Positions 8,827 to 17,665 of a DNA stretch of 64,000 bases are shown piece after piece. A program made the translations under genes and the position numbers. How positions within the stretch are numbered: position 1 is the stretch's first letter; each line of letters starts with the position of its first letter. The stretch lies in NCBI RefSeq assembly GCF_900090305.1, contig NZ_LT607751.1, positions 4,278,001-4,342,000 on the forward strand. The letters run 5' to 3'. The notes beneath the pieces are model-generated. The model was not told where the DNA came from. It made no database searches and worked only from the letters and a program-made list of their open reading frames with translations. This DNA is from Micromonospora siamensis. Lineage in GTDB: Bacteria; Actinomycetota; Actinomycetes; Mycobacteriales; Micromonosporaceae.

Positions 8827-9351
8827 ATGAGTGTTCCGTTGACCCTTCTCGGCCTGCTCGAGCAGGAACCCCGCCACGGGTACGACCTGAAGCGCGACTA
8901 CGACACCTTCTTCGGCCGCGGCAAACCGCTGCCGTACGGCCAGGTCTACTCGACGCTGAGCCGCCTCGCCCGCGACGGCAAGGTCGTCATCAGCGATGTG
9001 GAGCCCGGGGCCGGGCCGGACCGCAAGCGCTACGTCATCACCGACCGGGGCGCCACCGAGGTCGACCAGTGGCTGATCCAGCCGGTCGAGCCGGAGCCGC
9101 ACCTGCAGACGGTGCTCTTCGCCAAGGTCGTGCTGGCGCTGATGCTCGACCGCCCCGCCGAGGACTACCTGGACACCCAACGCCGCGCCCACCTGCAACG
9201 CATGCGCGAGCTGACCGAGGTCAAGCGCACCGGCGGCCTGGTCGACGCGCTGCTGGCCGACCACGGCCTCTACCACCTGGAGGCGGACCTGCGATGGATC
9301 GAGACCACCGGCGCCCGCCTGGACGCCCTGCGGAGGACGGTGCGACCATGA
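8827..9351 (+). CDS. PadR family transcriptional regulator
   Basis: 174 residues from the ATG at 8827. The winged helix starts LTLLGLLEQEPRHGYDLKRDYD, with the recognition segment PLPYGQVYSTLSRLARDGKV and the wing DRKRYVITDRG, all standard for PadR. The C-terminal helices (about 95-174) are the Vir_act_alpha-type dimer arm. The stop overlaps the ATG of the ABC ATPase gene as ATGA, so the two are translationally coupled. Likely represses its own operon through the dyad at 8803-8817. An in-frame GTG at 8812 would lie inside that dyad and is less likely. Confidence 0.88.
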   Translation: MSVPLTLLGLLEQEPRHGYDLKRDYDTFFGRGKPLPYGQVYSTLSRLARDGKVVISDVEPGAGPDRKRYVITDRGATEVDQWLIQPVEPEPHLQTVLFAKVVLALMLDRPAEDYLDTQRRAHLQRMRELTEVKRTGGLVDALLADHGLYHLEADLRWIETTGARLDALRRTVRP

Positions 9352-10028
9352 CCACCCTGATCGAGGCCCGAGACGTGGAGTTCTCGTTCGGCAGCACGCC
9401 CGCGCTACGTGGCGCGAGCCTCGCCGTGGACGCCGGTGAGATCGTGGCGGTCATGGGCCCCAGCGGCTCGGGCAAGTCGACCCTGCTGCACTGCCTGGCC
9501 GGCATCCTGGTGCCCGACGCCGGGGAGATCCGGTTCGACGGTCACCGCATCGACACCCTGTCCGAACCGCAGCGCAGCGCCCTGCGCCGGGACCGTTTCG
9601 GGTTCGTCTTCCAGTTCGGACAGCTCGTGCCCGAGCTGACCGCCGCGGAGAACGTCGCCCTGCCGCTGCTGCTCGGCGGGGTACGCCGGGCCGAGGCGCT
9701 GCGTACCGCCAACGGCTGGCTCGACCGGCTGGGCCTGGTCGGCCTGGAACAACGCCGTTCGGGAGAGCTGTCCGGCGGCCAGGCCCAGCGGGTCGCCCTG
9801 GCCCGCGGCCTGGTCGCCGGCCCCCGGGTGCTCTTCGCCGACGAGCCCACCGGCGCCCTCGACTCGCTCACCGGCGAACAGGTGATGGACCTGCTGGTCA
9901 CCGCCGCCCGCGAGCAGGGCACCACGGTCGTCCTGGTCACCCACGAGCCGCGGGTCGCCGCGTACGCCGACCGCGAGGTCATCGTCCGGGACGGCCGGAT
10001 CAACGCCCCCGACCGGGTCGCGTCGTGA
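9348..10028 (+). CDS. ABC transporter ATPase (MacB/LolD-like)
   Basis: 226 residues, a stand-alone nucleotide-binding domain. Walker [10 protein letters not shown] lies near residue 39, signature LSGGQAQR near 140, Walker B VLFADEPTGALD near 160 and the switch His in LVTHEPR near 195. The DEPTGALD form is typical of the MacB/LolD/FtsE subfamily that pairs with FtsX-like permeases, and one follows at once with a GTGA overlap. Together they probably export a peptide, lipid or antibiotic, or sense envelope stress, under PadR control. Confidence 0.92.
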   Translation: MTTLIEARDVEFSFGSTPALRGASLAVDAGEIVAVMGPSGSGKSTLLHCLAGILVPDAGEIRFDGHRIDTLSEPQRSALRRDRFGFVFQFGQLVPELTAAENVALPLLLGGVRRAEALRTANGWLDRLGLVGLEQRRSGELSGGQAQRVALARGLVAGPRVLFADEPTGALDSLTGEQVMDLLVTAAREQGTTVVLVTHEPRVAAYADREVIVRDGRINAPDRVAS

Positions 10029-12184
10029 TCCGCCTCGGTTTGCGCCTGGCCGTGGCCGGCGGCCGGGAGGCGGTCACCCGCCTCGTGTTGATCGCCGCCG
10101 CCGTCGCCGTGGGCGCCGGGCTGCTGCTGACCACCCTGGCCAGCGTCAACGCCGTCGACGCCCAGCTCACCCGGTATGCGGCGCTGTATCCCGGCGAGTC
10201 CGTCGGCGGCGACGCCGATCCGCTGTGGTGGTCGACCCGGGACGACTACTTCCAGGGGAAACAGATCGTCCGGGTCGACGTCGCCGCGACCGGGCCGGAC
10301 GCGCCCACGCCGATCGGCCTACCCGGGACGCCGCGTCCCGGCGAGTTCTACGTCTCCCCGGCGCTGCGGGAGCTGATCGCCGCTAACCCGGCCGACCAGC
10401 TCCGCGACCGCTACCCGGCCCGCGACCTGGGCACGATCGGCTCGGCGGCGCTGCCCTCGCCAGACGCCCTGGTGATCATGGTCGGTGGCACCCCCGAGGA
10501 GGTGGCCAGGCAGCCCCGGGCCCGGCAACTCACCAGCGTCGGCGACACCACCCCACAGATCCCGGAGACCATCGTGGACCTGATCCTGGGCGTGGTCGCC
10601 GGCGGTCTGCTCTTCCCGGTGCTGATCTTCATCGGTACGGCCACCCGGCTCAGCGCCGCCCGCCGCGAGCAGCGCTTCGCCGCGCTGCGCCTGGCCGGCG
10701 CCACACCGAGGCAGATCTCGACGATCGCCGCGGTCGAGGCCGGCCTGGCGGCCGTCGCCGGCACCGCCGTCGGCTTCGCCCTCTTCCTCGCCGTCCGCGG
10801 CCAGCTCGCCGAGATCCCGTTCACCGGCATGCGGTTCTTCCCCACCGACATGTCGCTGGACCTGCGGGACATCCTGATCGTGGCGCTCGGCATCCCGGCC
10901 GGCGCCGCGACCGCCGCCCACGTCTCGCTGCGCCGGGTACGGATCTCCCCGCTCGGCGTCACCCGGCGGGTCACCCCACGCCCGCCGCGCGCGTACCGAC
11001 TGATCCCGCTGGTCCTCGGCCTCGCCGTGCTGTTCGTCGCCTACGGCTACCGTCCCCGCACCAGCGACGGGCAGACGGCGCTGTTCCTGCCCGCCATCCT
11101 GCTGGTGATGGGCGGCCTTCTCCTCGCCGGCCCCTGGCTGACCATGGTGGGCGCCCGGCTGCTGGCGGCCCGGACCCGCCGGCCCGCCGGACTGATCGCC
11201 GCCCGACGGCTCGCCGACAACCCGAAGGTCGGGTTCCGAGCGATCAGCGGCATCATGGTCGCGCTCTTCGTCACCACCCTGGCCGTCGGCGTGATCACCA
11301 CGATCGTCGCCAACCGCGGGCCCGCGCCGCTGGGCACCACCGCCGCCGGCACGCTCTCGGCGAACTTCAACGAGAAACCGCTCGCCGTCCCCGACCGGGT
11401 GCTGACCGACCTGCGCGCGATCCCGGGCGTGCGGTCCACCAGCGTGGTCCGAGAGAACTCGGACCTCACCATGGAGGGCGACGGGGTGATCGCCTGCGTC
11501 GACCTGCCGCCGGCGTACGGCCGGTGCGCCCCCGGCGCCGCCGTGGCCCAGGTTTCCTCCAACTTCCTCCCCTGGCGGGAGTCGGCGTCGCCGGACCGGC
11601 AGTGGCCCACGTCGTCGGTGTCCCCCGCCGGCCTGCGCCGGTTGCCGGTGACGTCGGTCGTCGTCGGCACGGACGGCGGGGCTGCCACGGTGGAGCGCGC
11701 GCGGACCGTCCTGGAGATCGCCTACCCGACGCAGTTCTGGGTGGCGCCGAACGTGCCCGGCGACTTCGAGTCCGACTTCGCCAACACGATGCGTGGCTGG
11801 CAGCAGTTGGCCGACGTCGTCATCGTCGGCAGCCTGGCGCTGGCCGGGTGCAGTCTGGCCGTCAGCGTCATCGGCGGGCTGAGCGAACGCCGCCGCCCGT
11901 TCAGTCTGCTGCGCCTGGGCGGCGCGCCGGTACGCGTCCTGCGCCGGGTGGTCCTGCTGGAGAGCGCGGTGCCGATGCTCGCCGTCGCCGTGCTGGCGGT
12001 GGGCGTGGGTCTGCTCGCCGCACACCTGTTCCTGCGGGCGCAGATGCGCTACACCCTGACCGCGCCCGGCCCCGGGTTCTACGCCGTCGTCGCGACCGGG
12101 CTGGTGGCCTGCCTCGCCATCATCGGGGTGACCCTGCCGCTGCTGGACCGGATCACCGGCCCGGAGACCGCCCGCAGCGAGTGA
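10025..12184 (+). CDS. FtsX-like ABC transporter permease
   Basis: 719 residues. One membrane helix near residues 20-42 is followed by an extracellular domain (about 45-175), then a block of helices around 180-200, 225-250 and 285-300. A second helix group at 320-370 and 405-430, a second outer domain and a C-terminal three-helix FtsX block (about 590-705) complete the two-unit layout seen in BceB-like and FtsX-like permeases. The cytoplasmic turn RREQRFAALRLAGATPRQ is the usual coupling segment. The GTG start overlaps the ATPase stop. Substrate unknown; the outer domains suggest handling of envelope compounds. Confidence 0.88.
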   Translation: MIRLGLRLAVAGGREAVTRLVLIAAAVAVGAGLLLTTLASVNAVDAQLTRYAALYPGESVGGDADPLWWSTRDDYFQGKQIVRVDVAATGPDAPTPIGLPGTPRPGEFYVSPALRELIAANPADQLRDRYPARDLGTIGSAALPSPDALVIMVGGTPEEVARQPRARQLTSVGDTTPQIPETIVDLILGVVAGGLLFPVLIFIGTATRLSAARREQRFAALRLAGATPRQISTIAAVEAGLAAVAGTAVGFALFLAVRGQLAEIPFTGMRFFPTDMSLDLRDILIVALGIPAGAATAAHVSLRRVRISPLGVTRRVTPRPPRAYRLIPLVLGLAVLFVAYGYRPRTSDGQTALFLPAILLVMGGLLLAGPWLTMVGARLLAARTRRPAGLIAARRLADNPKVGFRAISGIMVALFVTTLAVGVITTIVANRGPAPLGTTAAGTLSANFNEKPLAVPDRVLTDLRAIPGVRSTSVVRENSDLTMEGDGVIACVDLPPAYGRCAPGAAVAQVSSNFLPWRESASPDRQWPTSSVSPAGLRRLPVTSVVVGTDGGAATVERARTVLEIAYPTQFWVAPNVPGDFESDFANTMRGWQQLADVVIVGSLALAGCSLAVSVIGGLSERRRPFSLLRLGGAPVRVLRRVVLLESAVPMLAVAVLAVGVGLLAAHLFLRAQMRYTLTAPGPGFYAVVATGLVACLAIIGVTLPLLDRITGPETARSE

Positions 12185-12192
12185 CCGCGCTG

Positions 12193-12225
12193 GCCGCCGC
12201 GCCGGCTCGTGGCCGGCGCGGCGGC
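12193..12225. terminator. Strong hairpin between convergent genes
   Basis: A perfect 14-base stem (12193-12206 with 12212-12225) closes a TCGTG loop, starting eight bases after the permease stop and ending 13 bases before the convergent stop. It has no T-run, as is common in actinomycetes. Bidirectional termination is inferred. Confidence 0.75.
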
Positions 12226-12238
12226 AAGCCGCCGTTGG

Positions 12239-15064
12239 TCAGGGCGCCGGCACGGCACGGTCCAGCAGGGCGGCGACGGTGTCCGGCACGGCCGGGTGGG
12301 CGGCCAGCAGCGCGCCGACCTCGCCCGTCCCGCCGGCCGGCGCGGCGGCCCCGGTGGGCGGCCAGTCGCCGGCACAGCCGAGCAGCGCGGCCACCGCGTC
12401 ACAGGCCGCCGGATGCGCGACGAGCAGGTCGTGCACCGGGCCGACCGGCGCGGCCGGCGCGGTCACGGGTCGCGGAGTCGGCGCCTGCCACGGCGGTACC
12501 CACGCGTCCAGGGCGGGCAGGGTGCCCGGGAGACTCCGCCCCGCCTCCCGGACCAACGCCGGCACCAGGTCCCGGGCCTCATCCCGCAGCGTGGCGATCA
12601 GCGTGGGAAGCCAGGGCAGCAGCACCGCGTCCGGCAGTCGGGCGAACGCGCCGGAGAGCACCTCGACCACGAACGGCGCCAGCGTGGGCACCGGCTCCAG
12701 GGCCCGCACCAGACCGCTCAGGTACTGCGGGAAGGCGGGCACCACCAGCGGGTTGGCCAACAGGTCGGCACAGCGTGCCCGCAGCTCGGCCAGGGGCAGC
12801 AGGCCGAGCTGGTGCCGCGCGGCCCAGAGCAGCGCCACCTTCGCCGGCGCCTCCGGGTGGGACTGGGCGACGGCGAGCTCCAGCTGCGTACGGTCACAGC
12901 CCAGCGACATCGCCAGCGACTCCATGCCGAACAGGAAGCCCAGCATCGCGGCGACCTGCCGCATTCCGGTCTCCTCGTCGGCGAACACGGTGGGCAGCAG
13001 CGTGCAGTAGTGCGCGTACCCGGCGGTGACGAAGTCCTGGCACCACGGCGGCAGGGCCGGCTCGGTGGCCCGGTAGTGGGCCAGCAGCCGCCGGATCCGG
13101 CGCAGCACCTCGGGGGCGTCGTCGACGGTGCGCTCGGCCGCGAGCAGCTCCACCGCCCGCGCGCCCAGCTCGTCGGCGAGCCGCCGCCCGCCGAGCAGGG
13201 TCAGGGCGTCCTCGACGGCGGCCAGCGCGACGGCGGCGGTGGCCCGCGGGGCGCGTACGGAGCGACGCAGCCGCTGCTCCAGCACCTGCTCGACGGTGAC
13301 GCCCTCGTAGCCCAACTCGATCAGGGTCCGCTGGTGCCGGCCGAGCGCCACGTCCCAGCTCTCCTGGACCGACCGCTCCCCCAGCCGGCGCTCCCCCATG
13401 ATCGGCCGGAGCACGCCCGGGGGAAGCAGGTGGCGCAGCATCCACAGCAGGTCCGAGCCGCCGGCCAGCTCCGGTTGGGCGCGCAGGTCCAGCAGGATCC
13501 GCTGCACCCCGCGCTTCTCCACGTCGATCCCGAGCGGCCGCAGCCGGTCGACCACGTCGCGGGCCAGCGGCGGGAGAGCGTCGTAGCCGACCTGGCCGAC
13601 CCGGTCCCCGCCGAGCAGGATCTCGCAGAGCCGGCGCACGTCGCGCCGGCCGGGCACCACGTCCTTCTCGATGCAGGTCACCGCCGCGTCGGCAAAGTCG
13701 TACGGGGTGGGCCGGGCCCGGTTGCGCAGGCCGGCCAGCAGGATCGCGGTCTCGAACACGGCGATCGCGTCGGCCGTGCTGGCCAGGTAGCCGTTGCGCC
13801 GGGCCAGCCGGACGATGTCGACGCTCCAGCCGAGCAGCTCCGCCTCGTCCAGGGCGTCGAGCGCCGGTGGCGCGGACAGGAACCCGGTGAGCCGGTCCCC
13901 GGCCGGCCCGTCGCCCGCCGGCAGGGCCTTGCGGGCCCGGCCGCCCCGGCGGCGTCCGCCCCGCTGCCCGTCCAGCCGGTACGGGGTGAGCCCGGACCGC
14001 TGCACCGCCTTGCGCCAGGTCGCCCCGGCGACGGAGACCGAGCCCGCCGCCAGGCCGAACTGCGCCTCGATGGCGGAGTTGCTGGACGGGATGAGCCCGT
14101 AGAGCCAGTGGGTGCCCGTCCGGGGGGTGATCTCGTACGGCGGGGCGTCGGACCCGGTGCCGAACTGCTCGACCCGGCTGGCGGCGTGGAAGGCGCCGCA
14201 GACGTGCAGGCACTCGCCGGCCGGCACGCCGGAGGTGGCGAGGTGCTGGCGGATCCGGGTCCACATGTACCGCTCGCGTTCCTCGTCGCGGTCCAGCCGG
14301 TCGGCGTCGGCCGGGCGCAGCCGCCGGAACAGGCTGCCGATCAGCACCATCACCTGGCGGTAGGTGTCGTGGTCGGCACCGGCCAGGGGCTGTTCGACGT
14401 ACTGGTCCCACCACTCCGACCAGTGCCGGACCCGGCCGTGGTGCAGCAGGTACGCCTCCAGCTCGGCGAAGCCGGGCCGCAGGTCGCCGATCTCCACCCC
14501 GACCGCGTCCCCGTGCAGGGCGGCGTCCTCGTCGGCCGGTCGGGCGTCGGTGTCCGCGACGCCGTCGCGGTCGCGGGGCAGCCACTGGAACACGTGGTCG
14601 GTCGAGCGGTCCACCAGCACCAGCTCCACGCCGGGGGTGTCCAGCGCGTACGCGATGGCCTGGTATTCGGCGGACGCCTCGGTGATCGGCGCGACCACGC
14701 TCAGCGGCGCCCAGTCGGCGGGGTGACCGTCGACCCGGGAAGCGAACGCCTGGACGGCCACCGGCAGTGTGCAGTTACGCAGCTCGCCCAGTAGCGGCGC
14801 CAGGTCCTCGCAGAGCTCCAGGTAGATCACCTTCGGCTGCTTCTCCCGCAGCCGGCGGACCATGGCCAGCGCCGAGGCGGGCGAGTGGTGGCAGACCGGG
14901 AAGATCTCCAGCTCCTCGGCGAGCGCCCGGTCGACGTCGTCGACCATGCCGGTGAGGATGCCGTGCAGCGCGTCCGGGGTGTCGGCGAAGGCGGTGGCGG
15001 CGTCGCCCAGCTGGGCGCGCAACGCCGCGAACGGGCCGCCCGGCGGCGGCGGGGCGGCGGTCAT
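12239..15064 (-). CDS. DUF5682 family protein of MoxR-VWA operon
   Basis: 941 residues, last gene of the five-gene operon; its ATG overlaps the AAA+ stop (ATGA). The N-terminal third holds FPVCHHSPAS (55-64), VIYLELCEDL (79-88) and HVCGAFHAASR (287-297). These conserved His/Glu/GxxH positions recall the EreA/ChaN/TraB-like fold, which is my inference. The rest is mainly helical, with repeated Leu/Ala/Arg helices resembling HEAT-type repeats. No membrane segment. DUF5682 is characteristically encoded beside a MoxR ATPase, a VWA protein and a SWIM protein, as here. The biochemical role is unknown; an effector or substrate-handling part of an ATPase machine is a fair guess. Confidence 0.8.
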   Translation of the reverse strand: MTAAPPPPGGPFAALRAQLGDAATAFADTPDALHGILTGMVDDVDRALAEELEIFPVCHHSPASALAMVRRLREKQPKVIYLELCEDLAPLLGELRNCTLPVAVQAFASRVDGHPADWAPLSVVAPITEASAEYQAIAYALDTPGVELVLVDRSTDHVFQWLPRDRDGVADTDARPADEDAALHGDAVGVEIGDLRPGFAELEAYLLHHGRVRHWSEWWDQYVEQPLAGADHDTYRQVMVLIGSLFRRLRPADADRLDRDEERERYMWTRIRQHLATSGVPAGECLHVCGAFHAASRVEQFGTGSDAPPYEITPRTGTHWLYGLIPSSNSAIEAQFGLAAGSVSVAGATWRKAVQRSGLTPYRLDGQRGGRRRGGRARKALPAGDGPAGDRLTGFLSAPPALDALDEAELLGWSVDIVRLARRNGYLASTADAIAVFETAILLAGLRNRARPTPYDFADAAVTCIEKDVVPGRRDVRRLCEILLGGDRVGQVGYDALPPLARDVVDRLRPLGIDVEKRGVQRILLDLRAQPELAGGSDLLWMLRHLLPPGVLRPIMGERRLGERSVQESWDVALGRHQRTLIELGYEGVTVEQVLEQRLRRSVRAPRATAAVALAAVEDALTLLGGRRLADELGARAVELLAAERTVDDAPEVLRRIRRLLAHYRATEPALPPWCQDFVTAGYAHYCTLLPTVFADEETGMRQVAAMLGFLFGMESLAMSLGCDRTQLELAVAQSHPEAPAKVALLWAARHQLGLLPLAELRARCADLLANPLVVPAFPQYLSGLVRALEPVPTLAPFVVEVLSGAFARLPDAVLLPWLPTLIATLRDEARDLVPALVREAGRSLPGTLPALDAWVPPWQAPTPRPVTAPAAPVGPVHDLLVAHPAACDAVAALLGCAGDWPPTGAAAPAGGTGEVGALLAAHPAVPDTVAALLDRAVPAP

Positions 15065-16173
15065 GACAACGTGGCGATCGCCTCGCGACCGCCGGTCAGG
15101 AAGCCCTCCCACGGCCCGCCGTCGGCCTTGCTGCGCGGCTCCACCACGCCGTGCAGGTATTTGTTGAGGATGGCCAGGTCCTCGGGGCTGCGCCGGGCCA
15201 GCGACCCGACCAGCGAGCCGGCGAGCGTCTCGGCGCGCAGCGTGCGGTCGCCGAAGAACTGGCTGTGCAGCACGGCGTCCTCCAGCACGCCGATCTGCTC
15301 GGCGGTGGACAGGGCGGACTCCAGCTTCTCGTCGTCGCTGGTGGCCGACGCGGCGGCGGCGCGCAGGTCGGCGAAGCTCTGCAGCAGGATGTCCAGCAGG
15401 TTGGGCGGCACCTCCAGCTCGATGCGGTGCCGGCGCAGCAGCTCCTCGGTGCGGAAGCGGACGATCTCCGCCTCGCTGCGCTTGTTGGTGACCACCGGGA
15501 TGCGGACGAAGTTGAACCGCCGCTTGAGCGCCGAGGAGAGGTCGTTGACCCCGCGGTCGCGGCTGTTGGCGGTGGCGATGATCGAGAAGCCGGGCTTGGC
15601 GAAGACGATGTTGTCGTCGTCGAGCTCGGGGATGGAGACGTACTTCTCCGAGAGGATCGAGATCAGCGCGTCCTGCACGTCGCTGGTGGACCGGGTCAGC
15701 TCCTCGAACCGGCCGATCGACCCCTGCTCCATCGCGGTCATGATCGGCGAGGGGATCATCGACTCCCGGGACTGGCCACGGGCGATCACCATCGAGACGT
15801 TCCACGAGTACTTGATGTGGTCCTCGGTGGTGCCGGCGGTGCCCTGCACGACCAGGGTCGAGTTGCGGGAGATCGCGGCGGCGAGCAGCTCGGCCAGCCA
15901 GCTCTTGCCGGTGCCCGGGTCGCCGATGAGCAGCAGCCCGCGGTCGGAGGCGAGGGTGACGATGCTCCGCTCGACGAAGCTGCGGTCACCGAACCACTTC
16001 GGCGCGATCTCGCGGTCGAGCCCGTCGGCGCGCTCGGAGCCGAGGACGAACAGCCGCACCATCCGGGGGCTGAGCCGCCAGGAGAACGGCTTCGGGCCGG
16101 CGTCGACGGACTCCAGCCAGTCGAGCTCGTCGGCGTACTTCACCTCGGCGGGGGCACGCAGCATGTCGGTCAT
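15061..16173 (-). CDS. MoxR-type AAA+ ATPase
   Basis: 370 residues. Walker A GDPGTGKS at 84-91; the Walker B position reads RFEEL (155-159), so the usual Asp-Glu is Glu-Glu; sensor 1 is TANSRDRG at 201-208, and Arg residues at 218-219 may act in trans. The strand-helix order fits the MoxR clade, whose members remodel or load metal into partner proteins together with VWA partners. The start follows GGAG ten bases upstream, inside a 13-base gap after the VWA gene. It is fourth in the operon and presumably the motor of the system. Confidence 0.88.
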   Translation of the reverse strand: MTDMLRAPAEVKYADELDWLESVDAGPKPFSWRLSPRMVRLFVLGSERADGLDREIAPKWFGDRSFVERSIVTLASDRGLLLIGDPGTGKSWLAELLAAAISRNSTLVVQGTAGTTEDHIKYSWNVSMVIARGQSRESMIPSPIMTAMEQGSIGRFEELTRSTSDVQDALISILSEKYVSIPELDDDNIVFAKPGFSIIATANSRDRGVNDLSSALKRRFNFVRIPVVTNKRSEAEIVRFRTEELLRRHRIELEVPPNLLDILLQSFADLRAAAASATSDDEKLESALSTAEQIGVLEDAVLHSQFFGDRTLRAETLAGSLVGSLARRSPEDLAILNKYLHGVVEPRSKADGGPWEGFLTGGREAIATLS

Positions 16174-16186
16174 CTTCAGGGGTCTC

Positions 16187-17665
16187 CTAGGTGAGGAAGT
16201 TCTTGAGTTCGAAGACGAGCTTGCGGATGTGACCCGAGAGCACCGGGGTGCCCAGGTCCTTGAACCGCTGCCGGAACCAGGGGTTGACGCTCTGCTGCCC
16301 CGAGCTGTTCACCGAGCCGACGGGGATGAAGCGCACCCCGGAGCGGTGCACCGCCTGGATCCCGTCGAACAGCGGCTGCGAGCGGTCGAACTCGTAGAAG
16401 TCCGAGATCCAGACCAGGACGGTCTGCGCGGGCTCGACGATCTTCGGACGGGCCATCGCCATCGCCACCGGCCCGTCGTTGCCGCCGCCCAGGTTGGTGC
16501 GGAGCAGCACCTCGAACGGGTCGTGCACCCACGGGGTGAGGTCGACCGCCCGGGTGTCGTACGCGATGAGGTGGACGTCCACCTTGGGCAGTCCGGCGAA
16601 GATCGACGCCAGGATGGTGCAGTTGACCATCGAGTCCACCATCGACCCGGACTGGTCGACCACCACGATCAGGCGGGCCGGGGTGGTACGCCGGGCGGTC
16701 TGCCGGTAGTAGAGCCGGTCGACGTAGAGCCGCTGGTCCTCGGGGCTCCAGTTGGTGAGGTTCTTCCAGATGGTGCGGTCCAGGTCGAGGTTGCGGAACA
16801 CCCGCTTCGGCGGCACCGACCGGTCGATCGCGCCGACGCTGGCCTGCTCCACCTGGGTCCGCAGCACCTCCGCGACCTGGTCGACGAACCGGCGGATCAG
16901 CGCCTTGGCGTTGGCCAGCGCCACCCCGGACAGGTGCGACTTGTCCCGCAGCAGCTGCTCGATCAGCGACATGCTGGGGGTGAGCCGGGCGGCCAGCGCC
17001 GGATCGGCGAGCACCTCGCGCAACCGCATCCGGCGGACCAGGTCACCCTCCAGGCCGGTCAGGGTCGGTCCCAGGCCGTCGGAGCGCCCCCGCAGCTGCC
17101 CCGGCTCGGCGCCGAGCGCCCGCTCCAGCCAGCCCGCGTCGGACTGCCAGCGGGCCAGCTGACCGGCGGTCACCTCACCCGACCCGGTGCCGAAGACGTT
17201 GAGCAGCAGCTTGGACACCAGCGCGGCCCGCCGCACCTCCGCCTCCCCACCCCCGCCACCGACAACGGTGGGAGTCCCGTCGGCGGCAACAGCGGGGGCC
17301 CCATCGCCGGCAACCGCGGGAGCCCCGTCGGCGGCAACGGCGGGGGCCTCGTCGGCGGCGTCGGGCGGGGTGAGCAGGCCGCGCAGCTCGCCGGCGAGCG
17401 CCGGGAAGCGTTGCACGACGGTGTCCACGGAGACCGCCGGGTCGAGCAGCGCGGTGGGCAGGCCGAGGTCGTCGAGGACGGCGACGCTGGCCGACTCCAG
17501 GGTGGGCTGCTCGTCGGGGTCGAAGAGGCGGGCCAGCAGCCGCCAGTAGAGCACCTGGCGGCGGTTCTCGGCGGCGCGCGCCGCCGCTTCGGCGGTGTCG
17601 GCGGGGCCGGGGCCGACGAGGGCCGGCGCGGTGGCGTCGGCGCGGGCCGGGTCGAGGTCGGTCAT
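16187..17665 (-). CDS. VWA-domain protein partner of MoxR ATPase
   Basis: 492 residues. The C-terminal von Willebrand A domain starts near 330 with a complete MIDAS beginning, VVVDQSGSM (Asp337, Ser339, Ser341), and continues with IAYDTRAVDL and a WISDFYEF strand, so metal binding should be intact. The N-terminal 300 residues are helical, and residues about 105-135 form a low-complexity repeat of Gly-Ala-Pro-Ala-Val-Ala units encoded by 24-bp DNA repeats. Its ATG overlaps the upstream stop (ATGA). MoxR-VWA pairs act together in protein maturation, so this is likely the substrate adaptor. Confidence 0.88.
   Translation of the reverse strand: MTDLDPARADATAPALVGPGPADTAEAAARAAENRRQVLYWRLLARLFDPDEQPTLESASVAVLDDLGLPTALLDPAVSVDTVVQRFPALAGELRGLLTPPDAADEAPAVAADGAPAVAGDGAPAVAADGTPTVVGGGGGEAEVRRAALVSKLLLNVFGTGSGEVTAGQLARWQSDAGWLERALGAEPGQLRGRSDGLGPTLTGLEGDLVRRMRLREVLADPALAARLTPSMSLIEQLLRDKSHLSGVALANAKALIRRFVDQVAEVLRTQVEQASVGAIDRSVPPKRVFRNLDLDRTIWKNLTNWSPEDQRLYVDRLYYRQTARRTTPARLIVVVDQSGSMVDSMVNCTILASIFAGLPKVDVHLIAYDTRAVDLTPWVHDPFEVLLRTNLGGGNDGPVAMAMARPKIVEPAQTVLVWISDFYEFDRSQPLFDGIQAVHRSGVRFIPVGSVNSSGQQSVNPWFRQRFKDLGTPVLSGHIRKLVFELKNFLT
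17270..17360. repeat. 24-bp tandem repeats inside the VWA gene
   Basis: Units begin at 17270, 17294, 17318 and (partial) 17342, each a variant of GGGAGTCCCGTCGGCGGCAA plus four bases. They encode on the minus strand a run of about four GAPAVA(A/G)D octapeptides. The period keeps the frame, so copy number could vary without breaking the protein. Confidence 0.85.
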
